Part shown: piece by piece, positions 12,350 to 22,970 of the stretch | Position numbering within the stretch: the first letter of the stretch is position 1 | How the letters are laid out: each line of letters begins with the position of its first letter | From: Nageia nagi | Taxonomy: Eukaryota; Pinophyta | Assembly: GCA_050084985.1 (NCBI GenBank) | Contig: JBITNC010000001.1 | Span: 176,700,001-176,764,000 of the forward strand | Reading direction: 5' to 3' | Length of the DNA stretch: 64,000 nucleotides | Translations under genes and position numbers: made by a program | The notes under the pieces: generated by a model | The model's database searches: none | What the model was told of the DNA's origin: nothing | The model's input: the letters and a program-made list of their open reading frames with translations, nothing else

Positions 12350-13020
12350 CCATAGGGTCTGTAAAATGTTTGACAAAATGCCTCCTCATGATGTCGTCTC
12401 ACTGGATATACACAAAATGGATACGTGAAGGTCTGCAAAGTGTTTGATAGAGTGTAGTCTCAGCATGCATCATAGGGATCTACTGAATCTCTGCATGAGC
12501 TCTCTGCTTCTCACAAACCAGTCTTGTTATGCCCACGACCCTCGCCATGTCCATAACCCTCCCTGCTACGTCTCTGCACACGCACATACATGAAGTAGGA
12601 GGAGGCATTTGCATTTCCAATTGTTCAAATAAAAATACCAACAACTCTACCCAGAATGGCTTCTTCCACTTCAAATGACCAGATGGAATGCCAATGTAGA
12701 GAATGCAGAGAACGTATTTACATCTGATGAATAGACCCCTTCCACATACCCTACATTGGTATTTAATGAGCAATTCTATCAAATAATTAACATTATCTTG
12801 GTATCCTTCACGCACTTCACGCACTTGTACGATTTAGAGAGCATTATGTCGAACAACTCACAGTCTTCCCCAACATTTTTTTTAACATGGTGCATAGTGC
12901 AGACATAGTTTTGTGGCCTATCATGATCGTAGAATATCCATGCAAACTGTTCGATGCACGCTACATGGTAAGCAATGATCATAGGATATGCACAAAACTT
13001 GAAATGGTGAGTCCTCACAT
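12350..13020 (+). pseudogene. Captured PPR-gene fragment inside the Copia-1 leader
   Basis: In shifting plus-strand frames this segment gives typical PPR (pentatricopeptide repeat, PLS-type) phrases: KMFDKMPPHDVVSL near 12370-12412, GYTQNGYVKVCKVFDRV at about 12414-12464, NANVENAENVF near 12690-12722, ADIVLWPIMIVEY at about 12899-12937, CKLFDARYMVS at about 12942-12974 and MIIGYAQN at about 12978-13001. PPR proteins bind organelle RNA and help edit or process it. GC content and CpG frequency are visibly higher than in the surrounding leader, as expected for sequence taken from a gene. Small deletions and frameshifts make it non-functional. The stretch that follows (13040-13360) is C/T-rich and GC-rich and may belong to the same captured piece. 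Other PPR remnants in this window lie on the minus strand from 31.4 kb on, so this is a separate copy. Confidence 0.65.
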
Positions 13021-15219
13021 GAGCGATAGATGTTACAAGCTACAAGACCGCCCAACAGATTACATTGGCCTGCCACGTTTGACCCGTACACCCCCACAGC
13101 CTCCTTCCTCACCAGCCAGGTCACTCCGCACGCCTTCGCATCTCTCTCGCATGCAGCAGTCTCCTCCTCTTTCTGCTCTGTAGCAAGCACTCTCCTCCCT
13201 CTCCTCTTGCACTCCTCCTCTCAGTCGCCAGCCTCCTATTCCTCCTGCATGCAGTGGTTCAGCCTATCCATGCACCTCTCTTCTCCTCCACCATATACTC
13301 TTCTCCTAAGCATGGCCACCATCACCTCCATAGGTTGTCCTCTAGTGCCTCCATGAAGGTCATCCTCCTTCCCACAGTCAAGTGTGATGGCTGCCAACTC
13401 TTTGCAAGTCTTCTTTGTCACTTAAATGCACTTAGAAGCATTAAGTTCTTATTGACCACTTCCAAAAATGATGCACTTCCAAAAGCAAACGTATACTTCT
13501 TAGGCATTTAATATTTTACAAGTCAATTGCTCCCATTTAATGCACTTAAGAGTACTTAGAATATTTCTAATATTGACCACTTTTTACCTTCTATGCTCCT
13601 CCACAAAGCAATGTATGCTCTTCTTGGTAGAAGAAAAAGGGGGGGGGTCATTTTTTAAGTACTAACATGCATTTAATTTTTGTTTTACCAACTAGAAAGG
13701 GGATTTGATTTTTTCCTTGTCTTAAAAACCCAACCAAACCCCTTGAGCATTAATTTTTTGTTGACTACTCCTAAGAGGCAATGTATACTCCTTCTTGCTT
13801 TGGAAGAAGAAACATTAAATATGCATGAAGTAGGGGTATGGGTCTCCTTCTTTTACCATTTAATTCTTGGAGACTTGGTAAGTAGTGAATATTTTTAACT
13901 TATTTTTACAATAAGGTCAAAAATATTTTAAGGTAAACTTAGGTTATTTAAAAAAAAAAAATGCTTAGAATATTTTTAATATTGCATGTTTAATTTACTA
14001 AGATGCACATGCAATTTCTAGAATGCTAACCTCTTAGCATTTTTTTTTCTCTCTAAGCATAGTAATTTAGTCTAAGTATGCTATTTTTTTAAGTAAATAA
14101 GAGAATTTTTTTTTACTTAAAATGCATACTTATAAGATAAGTCTTAGCATACAAGTTTTTTTTAGGGATAAAACTTTAAGTGAAAAGGGGGGAATTGGTA
14201 TAATTTTTACTTAAAACTTTATCTAGATCTTGCATACTAGACTTGTGATGCATGTCTCTTTAGCTTGTAAACTTTATCTAGATCTTGCATGCTAGACTTA
14301 TGATGCATGTATCTTTATCTTGTTTGAGGAATAAAGCATGCTTAGGACTTAAAATTTTAAGTTAAATAATGCATGATGCATGATTATTACTTAATTTTTT
14401 TTAAGTCATAGAACAATGCATGTTTTTTAAGTTATGGATTAATGCTAAGTAGGACTTAGTTCTTTTTTAAATTCATTAAGTGCTTGAATGAATTGAGCAA
14501 AATATACAAAATGTAAAATGTCCTTTAGGGGTTAGTACAAAACCCATTGGACTTTTTAAGGTTTTTCAAGCTCGTGTGGATGATGCAATTTTACTTTACT
14601 TTATATTTTTGCACAAATGCTTTATACTTGCAAAATGCCAATATTGAAAGTAACCCCTAAAATGAACACATTCGCACGTATTTTTTCACAACATGACTTG
14701 TTTGGGGAGCCACGAGGGGAGGATAGGGCAGACTGGAGCCCTTTTAGTCCGAAGAGCCAAGTGGTGGTAAGTTCGTCTTAATTGCCCCTAAGACCTCTGT
14801 TGGATTGGACATAACTCTATTAGGTGGACAGGCATGTGTGTAGTGATACCACATGTTCGCACGTCCATTCAGGGATTATCCTGATAACCTAGGAGGAAAA
14901 CTGAAAACCTTAATCAAGATAATTAAAATGGCCGGTCCAAGATACGTCGGATCCTTGGAAAATAATTGGTACTTCTCCTTGTGAGAGTATATTACTGACC
15001 AAGGTGAATTGGTTGAGGACTGGTAGTGCCTGGGCTCCACCTTGCGAGCATCCAGGTGAAGGCCTAATTCTATACAAGAAAACAACCCCAACTTTATTCC
15101 TCTACAGATCATGGTTTATAAGTTTGCACATGTGGGACATGTTTACTTATGTTTGATTTGTATAGATGGAAACTTGTAAAAATTTACATTCTTATTGCGT
15201 ATTTACTTTTGTATAGATA
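13021..15219 (+). other. Remainder of the Copia-1 leader
   Basis: No recognisable protein. It begins with a C/T-rich segment, becomes AT-rich with repeated TTAGCAT/TGCATG words, and ends with a moderately GC-rich part (14690-15120) just upstream of gag, which could be a structured RNA leader with a packaging role; that role is inference. The whole leader is about 3.5 kb, several times longer than in ordinary copia elements. Confidence 0.5.
14214..14323 (+). repeat. 55-bp tandem duplication in the Copia-1 leader
   Basis: Two copies (starts 14214 and 14269) sharing AAACTTTATCTAGATCTTGC and GATGCATGT blocks, with a few substitutions. Confidence 0.75.
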
Positions 15220-16167
15220 ATGGTTGAAACCTTCATACCCAAGCATATACTCGATGGTTCCAACTTCGGCATATGGGAACCTCGTATGAGAGCTAAGTTA
15301 CAAGCAAGAAAGCTGTGGCAGATAGTTAATGAAGATCTGGTCACTCCTACAGATGAGAAGGCTCTTGAAATCTACAACTCAAAGAATGAGTTAGCAACTT
15401 CAATGATCTATCGTGTAGTTTCAGATGACATCCTTCTCATGATCTCTTCTTAGACATCAGCAAAAGAAGCTTGGGATAGACTGAAAAAAATTTACCTTGG
15501 GTCAAAATTTTCAAGAAGGTTCACCATTCTACAAAAGTTTTTGCAATATCGTCAAGGTGAAGATGAAAGTGCTTCTATCTACTTGAACAAAATCATTGAC
15601 CTTAGGACACAACTGGTTGGCTATGGGTGCAATTGGATCAATGATGAGTTCATGGTCTTCATCATTCTTCAAAGCCTCTCTACAAAGTTTAGTAACTTTG
15701 TCACAGTTATGGAGACTAGGCTCGATGATGAAGAAGATGTCATCTCTCTTGACAACCTTTCTAAACTCTTTCTGAAGCATGAGGAAACTTTGAACAAGAA
15801 AATGTTGAACCTTTCTCCAAAGGATAATAGCATTGCTCTAGGAGCAACCAAAACTCCTTTCAAGAAGAAGTTCAAACATTATAAATTCAAAGATAACAAA
15901 TCTTCATCTACCATCAGGAAGCATGGCAACTTCAAGCAAAGGAATGACAAAGCTAGATCAAGCAAACCAACATCGCAGGAAAAATTTGATGGAAATTGTA
16001 ACTTTTGTGGCATCTTTGGGCATAAAGAGTATGATTATCGTAAAAAGAAATTTGCTCAAAAAGGCAAGGGAAATGCAAATGTGAGAAATTTCAATAATAA
16101 AAAGAAGAACAAGCATGTTGCTACTGTTGCCTACTACTCAATGACTCAAACTATTTCAAATGATTAG
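15220..16167 (+). pseudogene. Copia-1 gag (nucleocapsid) with premature stop and damaged zinc knuckle
   Basis: The frame starts at ATG 15220 and shows a copia gag: an N-terminal FGIWEPRMRAKLQA block, a DUF4219/UBN2-type core to about residue 200, then a Lys-rich zone. The zinc knuckle near 16000-16045 begins CNFCGIFGHKEYDY; the fourth ligand of the CCHC set is Tyr instead of Cys. A TAG at 15451-15453 interrupts the core, and a TAG at 16165-16167 ends the open stretch just before the protease. Gag would package the RNA and form the particle. All parts are in one frame, so damage is by point changes only. Confidence 0.9.
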
Positions 16168-16445
16168 ATTGTTGATTCAAGATGCACTAATCACATGTGT
16201 TATGAAAAGGATAAGTTTGAAAACTTTCATAAGTACAACAAAGATACAGTTGTGATATGTGATAATACAGTTCTTGATGTTAAAGGAATAAGGAATGTGA
16301 AGATTCATGGAAAGGCTCTTGATAATGTCTTTTATGTGCCTAAACTAAGGATGAATCTTATTCCATAATTCATATTACAAGGAAAGGATGCGCATTTGAG
16401 TTTACCTCACACTCCTGGTGTGTTAAGAAAGGACTTGCCACCTTA
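16168..16445 (+). pseudogene. Copia-1 aspartic protease remnant
   Basis: Directly downstream and in frame with gag the text reads IVDSRCTNHM; the catalytic Asp-Ser-Gly triad of the family is Asp-Ser-Arg here. A TAA follows at 16366-16368. The reading frame shifts near 16385-16395, after which the pol frame is used. The protease would cut the Gag-Pol precursor. With the active-site Gly gone and a stop inside, it is dead. Confidence 0.8.
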
Positions 16446-19097
16446 ATGAAAGGATCAGTAAAGAATGACCTTTATATTGTGGATCAAGTACCTTCAAAGA
16501 TTTGTCTTGCTGCAAATGTTTATTCAAAAAGTAATCTTTGGCATCAACGATTAGGGCACCTTAACCACAAGAGTATTCAAGATATGAAAAATCAAGAACT
16601 TGTGGAAGGTTTACCTAATATTTCACCCACAATTGGTCTTTGTGAAAGGTGCATTCTAGGAAAGATGAATAGACAAAAGTTTGAAAAAGATAAGGCAACT
16701 CGGGCTACTCATCCTCTTCAGCTTGTGCATTCAGATTTGATGGGTCCATTTCAGACTAGGTCTCTAGGGGGAGCTTCTTATGTTCTGACCTTCATTGATG
16801 ACTTCAGTAGGATGACATTTGGTTATCTACTTGAGCACAAGGATCAACCTTTTGACAGGTTTAAAGACTTCAAGGCACTTGTTGAAAATTAAACTGATTT
16901 TAAGATCAAGATGCTGAGATCTGATAATGGGGGTGAGTATAATAGCAATGAGTTTAATAATTATTGTGTTAAACATGGGATCAAGCGATAATTCACAATC
17001 CCTTACACCCCTCAACAAAATGGAGTTGCTGAAAGGAAGAATCGCACCATTATAGAAATGGCAAGATGCATGTTAGGTAACCTTCCTAGTTTCTTATGGG
17101 GAGAAGCTGTTCACGCTACCATTCACACCCTAAATAGGTGTCCTACTAAAGCAGTTGAAGGTAAAACTCCGTATGAAGCATGGACAGGAAAGAAACCTAA
17201 CATCTCACAAGATGCATTTTCCTTCATTACCTCAGAGAAAAGAAAGAAGCTAGATAAAAGATCAGAAAAATGCATCTTTGTGGGGTATGATAATCAGCAT
17301 AGAGGTTATAGGCTCTACTCCTCATCCCATAAAATAGTCTTTATTTCTAAGGATGTCAAGTTCAATGAACTTATTGAGGATACAACTTCTCATGTTGAGG
17401 TGTCTGATTCAGATAATTCTATGCCTACACCTAACTAGTTGGATGATCATGTAGGGAAGTCACCACAAGAGCAAAATTCTTCAGCTCAGAGAATTACAAG
17501 GAGTATGACCTTGAATAAATCCTTATTTACCAAAATTGATAATATGAATGAGCCATCAACATTCAAAGAAGCTTCCAAGCAAGAGTGTTGGATGGAAGCT
17601 ATGAAAGTTGAGTATGAGGCACTCATGAAAAATTAAACTTAGGATTTGGTTCCTTATCCCAATGAGAAAAATGTGATTAGAAATAAATGGATATACAAGA
17701 TCAAGTACAATTCTGATGGAGAAGTTGAAAAATACAAAGCAAGGTTAGTGGCCAAAGGATTCACTCAAAAATATGGTATTGATTATGAGGAAACCTTTAC
17801 TCCTGTGGCCAAGATGCCTACTGTCAGGATAATCCTTGCTCTTTCTGCAACTCAGGGATGGAAAGTTTTCCAACTTGATGTCAAGAGTGCATTTCTCAAT
17901 GGTGACTTGGATGTAGAAATCTACATGAATCAACCAGAAGGATTTATTTCAGAAGGAAAAGAGTCTCTTGTGTGCAAGCTAAAGAAGTCTTTGTATGGAC
18001 TTAAACAAGCACCTAGAGCATGGTACAAGAAAATTTCAGGATTCTTTGCAGATATTAGTTTTTCCAAGTGCTTCTCTGACTCAGATCTCTATGTACTCAA
18101 TCAAGGAAAAGATGTGGTCTTAATTCTCCTTTATGTGGATGATCTTCTCATACCAGGCAACAATATTGAAATCATCCAAGAGTGCATATCCAAACTGAAG
18201 GCAACATTTGAAATGACTGATCTAGGTCTATTGCATTACTATCTTGGAATGTAAGTATACCAACACAAAGATTGTACTTATCTTAGTCAATCTAAGTATA
18301 TATTAGACATCTTGCAAAAGTTTGGAATGGAGGAGTGTAGATATGTTGTAATACCTATTTCTCCTGGAATCGTTGTATCACTGAGCTCAGATTCTCAGTT
18401 GGCTGATGTTACAACTTATAGGTAATTGATTGGTAGTCTTCTGTATCTGACTATCTCTCGACCTGATATTGCCTTTGCAGTGAATCTGATGGCACGATTC
18501 ATGCAAAAACCATATGTTGAACATCTCAATGTTGTTAAGCAAATCTTGAGGTATGTGGCAGGGACAAAGGATCTTGCTCTTAAGTATTCCAAAGTGCCCT
18601 CAATTGTTCTCTCAGGGTTCTCAGATTTTGATTATGGTGGAGATAGAGATGATAGAAAATCAACCTCTGCATATGTGTTCAGCATTGGTTCAGGTGCTAT
18701 CTCTTGGGCTTCCAAGAAGCAACCTACTGTGACTCTTTCTACCACCGAAGCTGAATATCGAGCCATGTCTGTTGCCACCCAAGAAGCTATTTGGCTGAGG
18801 CATCTTCTGAACAAAATTGGGTATAAGAAAAATGGCCCATCTCTTATTACTTTAGATAATCAATCGAGTATCTCTTTGGCTAAGAATCCTGTGTTCCATC
18901 AGAGAACCAAACATGTGGAAATCCAAGCCCATTTTATCAAGGAGAAGGTTCTAGATGACATCATACACTTGGAGTATTGTCCATCTACTAAAAACTTCGC
19001 TGATTTATTCACCAAGCCCCTTCCTAAAGCTCAGTTCAGCAAGCTTAGGGATTCTCTCGGGTTGGTGAAGTTACCCTCAAGGGGGAGTGAAGTTTGA
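16446..19097 (+). pseudogene. Copia-1 pol: integrase, reverse transcriptase and RNase H with multiple stops
   Basis: One frame runs from 16446 to the TGA at 19095. The pre-integrase zinc domain shows HQRLGHLNH and CERC (about 16540-16655). The integrase catalytic core keeps HSDLMGPF, SDNGGEY and AERKNR, so the D,D,E residues are present. Near 17212 the usual segment between the GKKPNISQ-like stretch and DAFSF is shortened in frame by about seven residues. The reverse transcriptase keeps FTPVAK, the QLDVKSAFLNG block and YVDDL (about 18135-18149). RNase H keeps Asp, STTEAEY and DNQSS. Premature stops lie at 16890, 16989, 17436, 17634, 17640, 18252 and 18423. Most sit where the family has Gln or Trp, the pattern given by C-to-T change on either strand. 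Confidence 0.92.
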
Positions 19098-19153
19098 ACT
19101 TTTGTTAGTGATGACAACTTCACCTCTAAGAGGCCTTTTTTGATTGTACATTC

Positions 19154-19545
19154 TATACCTCTATGGTAAGTTTGCTTTGCGTGACAAACTTATTGTACAA
19201 TTGTTGTTATAAAGTGTTGATTATTTTATACCTCCGTGGTAAGTTTACTCTGCGTGATAAACTTGTTGTACATATTTATACCTCCGTGGTAAGTTTGCTC
19301 TGCGTGACAAACTTGTTGTACATTTTACACCTCCGTGGTAAGTTTACTCTGCGTGACAAGCTTGTTGTACATTTTATACCTTCGTGGTGAGTTTGCTCTG
19401 CGTGAGAAACTTGTTGTACAATTTTTTGAGCATATAATTAATATACCTCCGTGGTAAGTTTGCTCTGCATGACGAACTTGTTGTACATTCTATACCTTCG
19501 TGGTGAGTTTGCTCTGCATGAGAAACTCGTTGTACAATTTTTATG
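19154..19545 (+). repeat. Seven-copy tandem array of a hairpin-forming unit in the Copia-1 3' region
   Basis: Units start at 19154, 19227, 19277, 19326, 19375, 19442 and 19491; the core spacing is 49-50 bp, with two longer spacers after units 1 and 5. Each contains CTCCGTGGTAAGTTTGCTC followed by TGCGTGACAAACTTGTTGTA or close variants. AAGTTTG and CAAACTT are inverted, separated by ten bases, so each unit can fold as a hairpin. Units 2 and 7 carry paired changes on both arms that keep the stem. The array lies between the pol stop and the polypurine tract. The short open frame across it is only a by-product of the repeat. Confidence 0.9.
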
Positions 19546-19584
19546 CTCTATTAATAATCAACACATGTCTATATACAATAGGTG

Positions 19585-19625
19585 ACTATAAGTGATGGCT
19601 TGGCATCTCCGTGATGACTTATAGT
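19585..19625 (+). other. Single 9-bp-stem hairpin downstream of the array
   Basis: ACTATAAGT (19585-19593) and ACTTATAGT (19617-19625) are perfect inverted repeats around a 23-base loop that includes CTCCGTGATG, close to the CTCCGTGGT word of the array units. It looks like a diverged founder or relative of the tandem unit. Confidence 0.7.
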
Positions 19626-20011
19626 GCACCATTAATCAATTATTTATAAGATGGCATTATTTGATTCTTTTATTTGAATATATGATGCATCTAATTGATT
19701 TTGTTCATGAGTTGCTTGTAGCATGCAGGATCTTCTTCAGAAATGCAGGTTACTCACCTTGTAAAAGCAAGCTCATGGAGACTCACATGTCAGCTTAAAG
19801 TTGATCGACTACTATGTACAATGAGACCAGTTGTGGTTAATGATTGTATTGTAAACCATTTTGTCAAATGGTAATGTAGTGAGTCTCATACTAGTTCTCA
19901 AAAAGATTCTCAAATATGTAAATGTTCTCATCTCCACTTGTATCTCTATGGAGGAGAACTCTCTCTTACTCTCTCTCTTCTCTCTTCTACGCTCTATCCC
20001 AATATTGCATT

Positions 20012-20020
20012 AAGAGGGAG
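20012..20020 (+). other. Copia-1 polypurine tract
   Basis: AAGAGGGAG abuts the 3' LTR start, where plus-strand DNA synthesis would be primed. Confidence 0.85.
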
Positions 20021-20490
20021 TGTTAGAATTTGTAATGAAATATTGTGAATATCTAAACTCCTTGTAAGTTCAATTAATCACTTAAAGGATATGTAGATAC
20101 CTTAAGGGATTAATTGAATTCTTTATTATGTGTGGACTTTGACCTAACCATGGGGTTAGTTGGTAGGTTAAAGTTAGGTCATACATTTATTGTAACCCTA
20201 ACCTTACCCTTGGGTTAAAGGGAGGTTAGGGAGGTGCTCTCAAGCTATAAATAGAGAGCCTCTCCTCTTGTAACACATCTAAGTTTTGGAGTAAGATTAC
20301 TCTACTAGTTTGTGTAGGAGAGGAAGAGAATAGTTGTAAGAGGGGCATACTTGAGAATTGAGATACTAGTTGTGGATGTACTCCCAAGGAGGGAGGAACC
20401 ACATTACACTTGTGTTATCTTGTGTGAATGTTGTATGATTGAGTTTCCTAGTCTTGGACCTTGAGGATTAGAGTAGTGCTAATTCTCTCA
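20021..20490 (+). repeat. Copia-1 3' LTR (470 bp)
   Basis: TGTTAGAA to CTCTCA; TATA motif at 20245-20252. It is 9 bp longer than the 5' LTR because of an insertion near 20227. Followed by the target duplication AATGA. Confidence 0.95.
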
Positions 20491-20495
20491 AATGA

Positions 20496-21815
20496 AATAT
20501 AACTTACATGAAGAAGATATTCAAGATATTTTCATTAGATTTTTTTGAAAGATTTTTAAGGAAGCATGCAAGATCAAATATAGATAACATAATATCCATT
20601 ATTAATGATGATGGAATAAAGTTTGAAAATGTTTTTACTAAAAGTAATGAATTGGAGTATGTTAATACTATTATTAGTAATGCAAGATCTAACTTTAAGA
20701 ATAATGATTGTAAAAATATTATTAGTGCTATGTATGTTAAATCAAACCCTCATAATTCATTCACTATATCTAATATGAATGAACGAATGATGTCTTTAAA
20801 CCCTCATAATTCAATTGTTGGTTGAGTTAGTCATGTGTTGACTTTGCTATAACCTGTGTCTCGTGTTCCATTCTCAGTATAGGACATACATGCTATGTAA
20901 TGGTCTAATACAACTATCTATCCCATAGATTTGTTGGTCTCTAGTGGACATTAATATAGTTTACCTTTACCTTTTACCTTTAAACCCAATGGTTTGTAGG
21001 ACCTATCATAATTTGTCCAAAGATAAATATATGTTATTTGTGTATTTAAATGTTTATTTCTAACAATATCCAGATTCATAATAAAATCATCAAGCCTGTT
21101 TTGGTTATAAAATTCATGGATCAAGTTGTAATAGCAGAAGGAAAAAGAGCAAAAGTTTCTAAAACCACTTAGGAAGAATTTAGGATTCCTTTAACATAAA
21201 TTGATTAAAATAAAGATATTTTCAAATTAGGATTTTAGTAAAGAAAATATTTTCTCCTTGATACTAAGACAAATAATATTATCGATTATCATTTGATGAA
21301 TGGTCATTTGAGCATAAATCTCATAGTACAAACTACAAAGCTCATCGACGAAGTAAGAAACTCCACCACAACAATGTAGATAGATTTTAAAGTGGTAATA
21401 TATAAGTTTCTCTCTCTTAGAAGGATTTTGTGAACGAAAGGTTCAAAAATAATGTACGTTATCTCAAATGCAAAAACTAAAATCCTTTTAACTAAAATGA
21501 AATATAAAAAACGAAATGAATATCCTCTAAAAAACAACCAAAATGATTTGAACTTTGGATCTCCTTAACATAAATGATTTGAACTTTGACTCTCCATAAA
21601 AGAAATCTAAAATTCAAATCTTTGAATAAGTGAAATGTAAAATAGATTTTACCCTTTAATAAAAAACCCAATAATATAACCTTAGATAATCTAAAAAAAA
21701 TACTAAATTAAATTCCCAATAACTAGAAAACATTTATATTATTTCATCATTTGTTAATTTTTAGTATTATTTATTGATTCTAATTAACAAATAAAGCAAT
21801 TGAGATTTTAATAAA
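20496..21815 (+). other. AT-rich spacer between Copia-1 and the gene, with one unrecognised 105-codon frame
   Basis: An open frame at 20508-20825 (105 codons, rich in Asn, Ile and Lys, with NPHNS repeated near its end) does not resemble a family I know. Its composition matches the surrounding AT-rich DNA, so it may be chance. A segment at 20975-21020 containing TGGTTTGTAGGACCTATCA recurs at 26710 and, inverted, at 27050-27095. Confidence 0.3.
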
Positions 21816-22970
21816 GCCCCTGGGCCCTCGCCAATGTTTCCCGTACGAAAGGTTTCTATCTCTATCCCGATGCACTGTCATCCTTGACCTTATCAAATAG
21901 TCAGGTACGCCATCCAAATGGGTAAATGTTGGTCCTCAAATCTAAGCCTCATTCTCATACTTTGCCCTCATCTCCTACGGCTGAATGGGCTCCACCAGAT
22001 GCCATCTGTTATTCGCCTGTAAATTTGCCGGCGATGTTTAAGCTCTTGTTGTTTTCATAGATGGGGTCAGCCCCTGCTATTCCCCAATAGGTTTGCACTT
22101 GCCTAGAGTTCGTATATTTTGGGCATCTCAAATCACCTTCCCAATAGGTCGTCACAGCTGAATCATCACCTCCACTACGCGGTCCTCTATGCAATCGGAA
22201 AAAACATACCACCCCAAAAAAAATATTAAAACCTCACGGGCGCCCATATCCCACGACCGGTTCGGCCAGGATCAGCTGACGTGCCGGTCTCAGGCGTCTT
22301 AACGACCAGTACTACCACAGCCTTTCTCCTGCATTCACTATGACGGCGACCGTTCACCAGTGGCCGACCCCAACCTGACAACACCTGCTCTTATTCTGTC
22401 TCGTGACCATAATTAATTCGTCCGCTCCAAACGGAAAACAATATTCCGGGACGGCACCACTAACAGTTCTCGTTACCTGTGAAAGAAACCCGTTACTCGT
22501 TTGCTTTCCTTTTACCCTCAAACGGACAATCTCCGACAGCGCGCCGTTAGTGGAGGTCAGAAAACTTAGCACGTTAAGGTTACAATTGACCGTTTAGGGC
22601 TAAGTAAGCGTGGTAGAAGGAGAGACATGGGGTCGGTCAGATAGGGTTGGTTCGAGGTAAAAAGAGATTCGGTGGAAATGTGTGGGAATGCGTGCAATAA
22701 ACTATTGATAAATAATAATACAATAGCTTGTATTACGTAGAAATTCGAGGTTTATGGGATAGGTCGGTCTTGCGGGGATGTGTGCTACGAAGAAGAAAAG
22801 ACTGGTTGTTTCTTTATTTATATTAAAAATGGGGCCGCCTTCGAGAGCATAGTCGTTCCCTGAGAGCTGAAGAGAAAGACCATCTTATTTCATTATTTGT
22901 ATTCGGGAGGGCGGAGTAAAGTTATAGCGTGGGTTCTGAACAGTGAGAAAGGAGAAGAAACGAGAGAAGA
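21816..22970 (+). promoter_or_regulatory. CpG-rich promoter and 5' leader region of the 320-codon gene
   Basis: Between about 21820 and 22640 the base composition changes abruptly from the AT-rich, CpG-poor surroundings to a segment with many CG dinucleotides (for example around 22235-22310 and 22440-22560). It has no convincing coding frame. It lies directly upstream of the only intact gene. The simplest reading is a hypomethylated promoter where CpG has not been eroded. An AT-rich TATA-like stretch lies near 22813-22826 and a purine-rich leader at 22945-22970. The transcription start is not determined. Confidence 0.5.

Larger units (their letters stand above)
11207..20490 (+). mobile_element. 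Complete Ty1/copia LTR retrotransposon (Copia-1), coding region dead
   Basis: The LTRs (11207-11667 and 20021-20490) begin TGTTAGAA and end CTCTCA. The flanking target duplication AATGA (11202-11206 and 20491-20495) is perfect. The LTRs differ by five substitutions in 461 aligned bases plus one 9-bp insertion in the right copy, so the insertion is recent. Internal order: primer-binding site, an unusually long leader (about 3.5 kb) with a captured PPR fragment, gag, protease, integrase, reverse transcriptase, RNase H, a hairpin tandem array and a polypurine tract. Integrase precedes reverse transcriptase, which is diagnostic of copia. Ten in-frame stops and one frameshift disable it. It is the youngest-looking element in the window by LTR identity. 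Confidence 0.95.

Noticed and set aside
12480-13190. Minus-strand open frames of 60-114 codons in the Copia-1 leader
   Set aside because: They are antisense to the PPR-like text on the plus strand and match no family I recognise.
15220-19097. Reassigned stop codons (TAA/TAG read as Gln) as an explanation of the many in-frame stops
   Set aside because: The only intact gene uses a normal frame without internal TAA/TAG, some stops fall at Trp positions, and catalytic residues are also lost; ordinary decay explains the data.
19163-19390. 75-codon open frame with internal repeats
   Set aside because: It is the translation of the hairpin tandem array, lies in the untranslated 3' region of Copia-1 and exists only because the repeat unit is near a multiple of three.
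19154-19545. CRISPR-like regular repeat
   Set aside because: The units are head-to-tail copies with no unique spacers, in a plant retrotransposon; not CRISPR.
20508-20825. 105-codon open frame next to the Copia-1 target site
   Set aside because: Kept only as a low-confidence note: no homology, AT-rich composition, and repeated NPHNS words suggest chance or an unidentified repeat.
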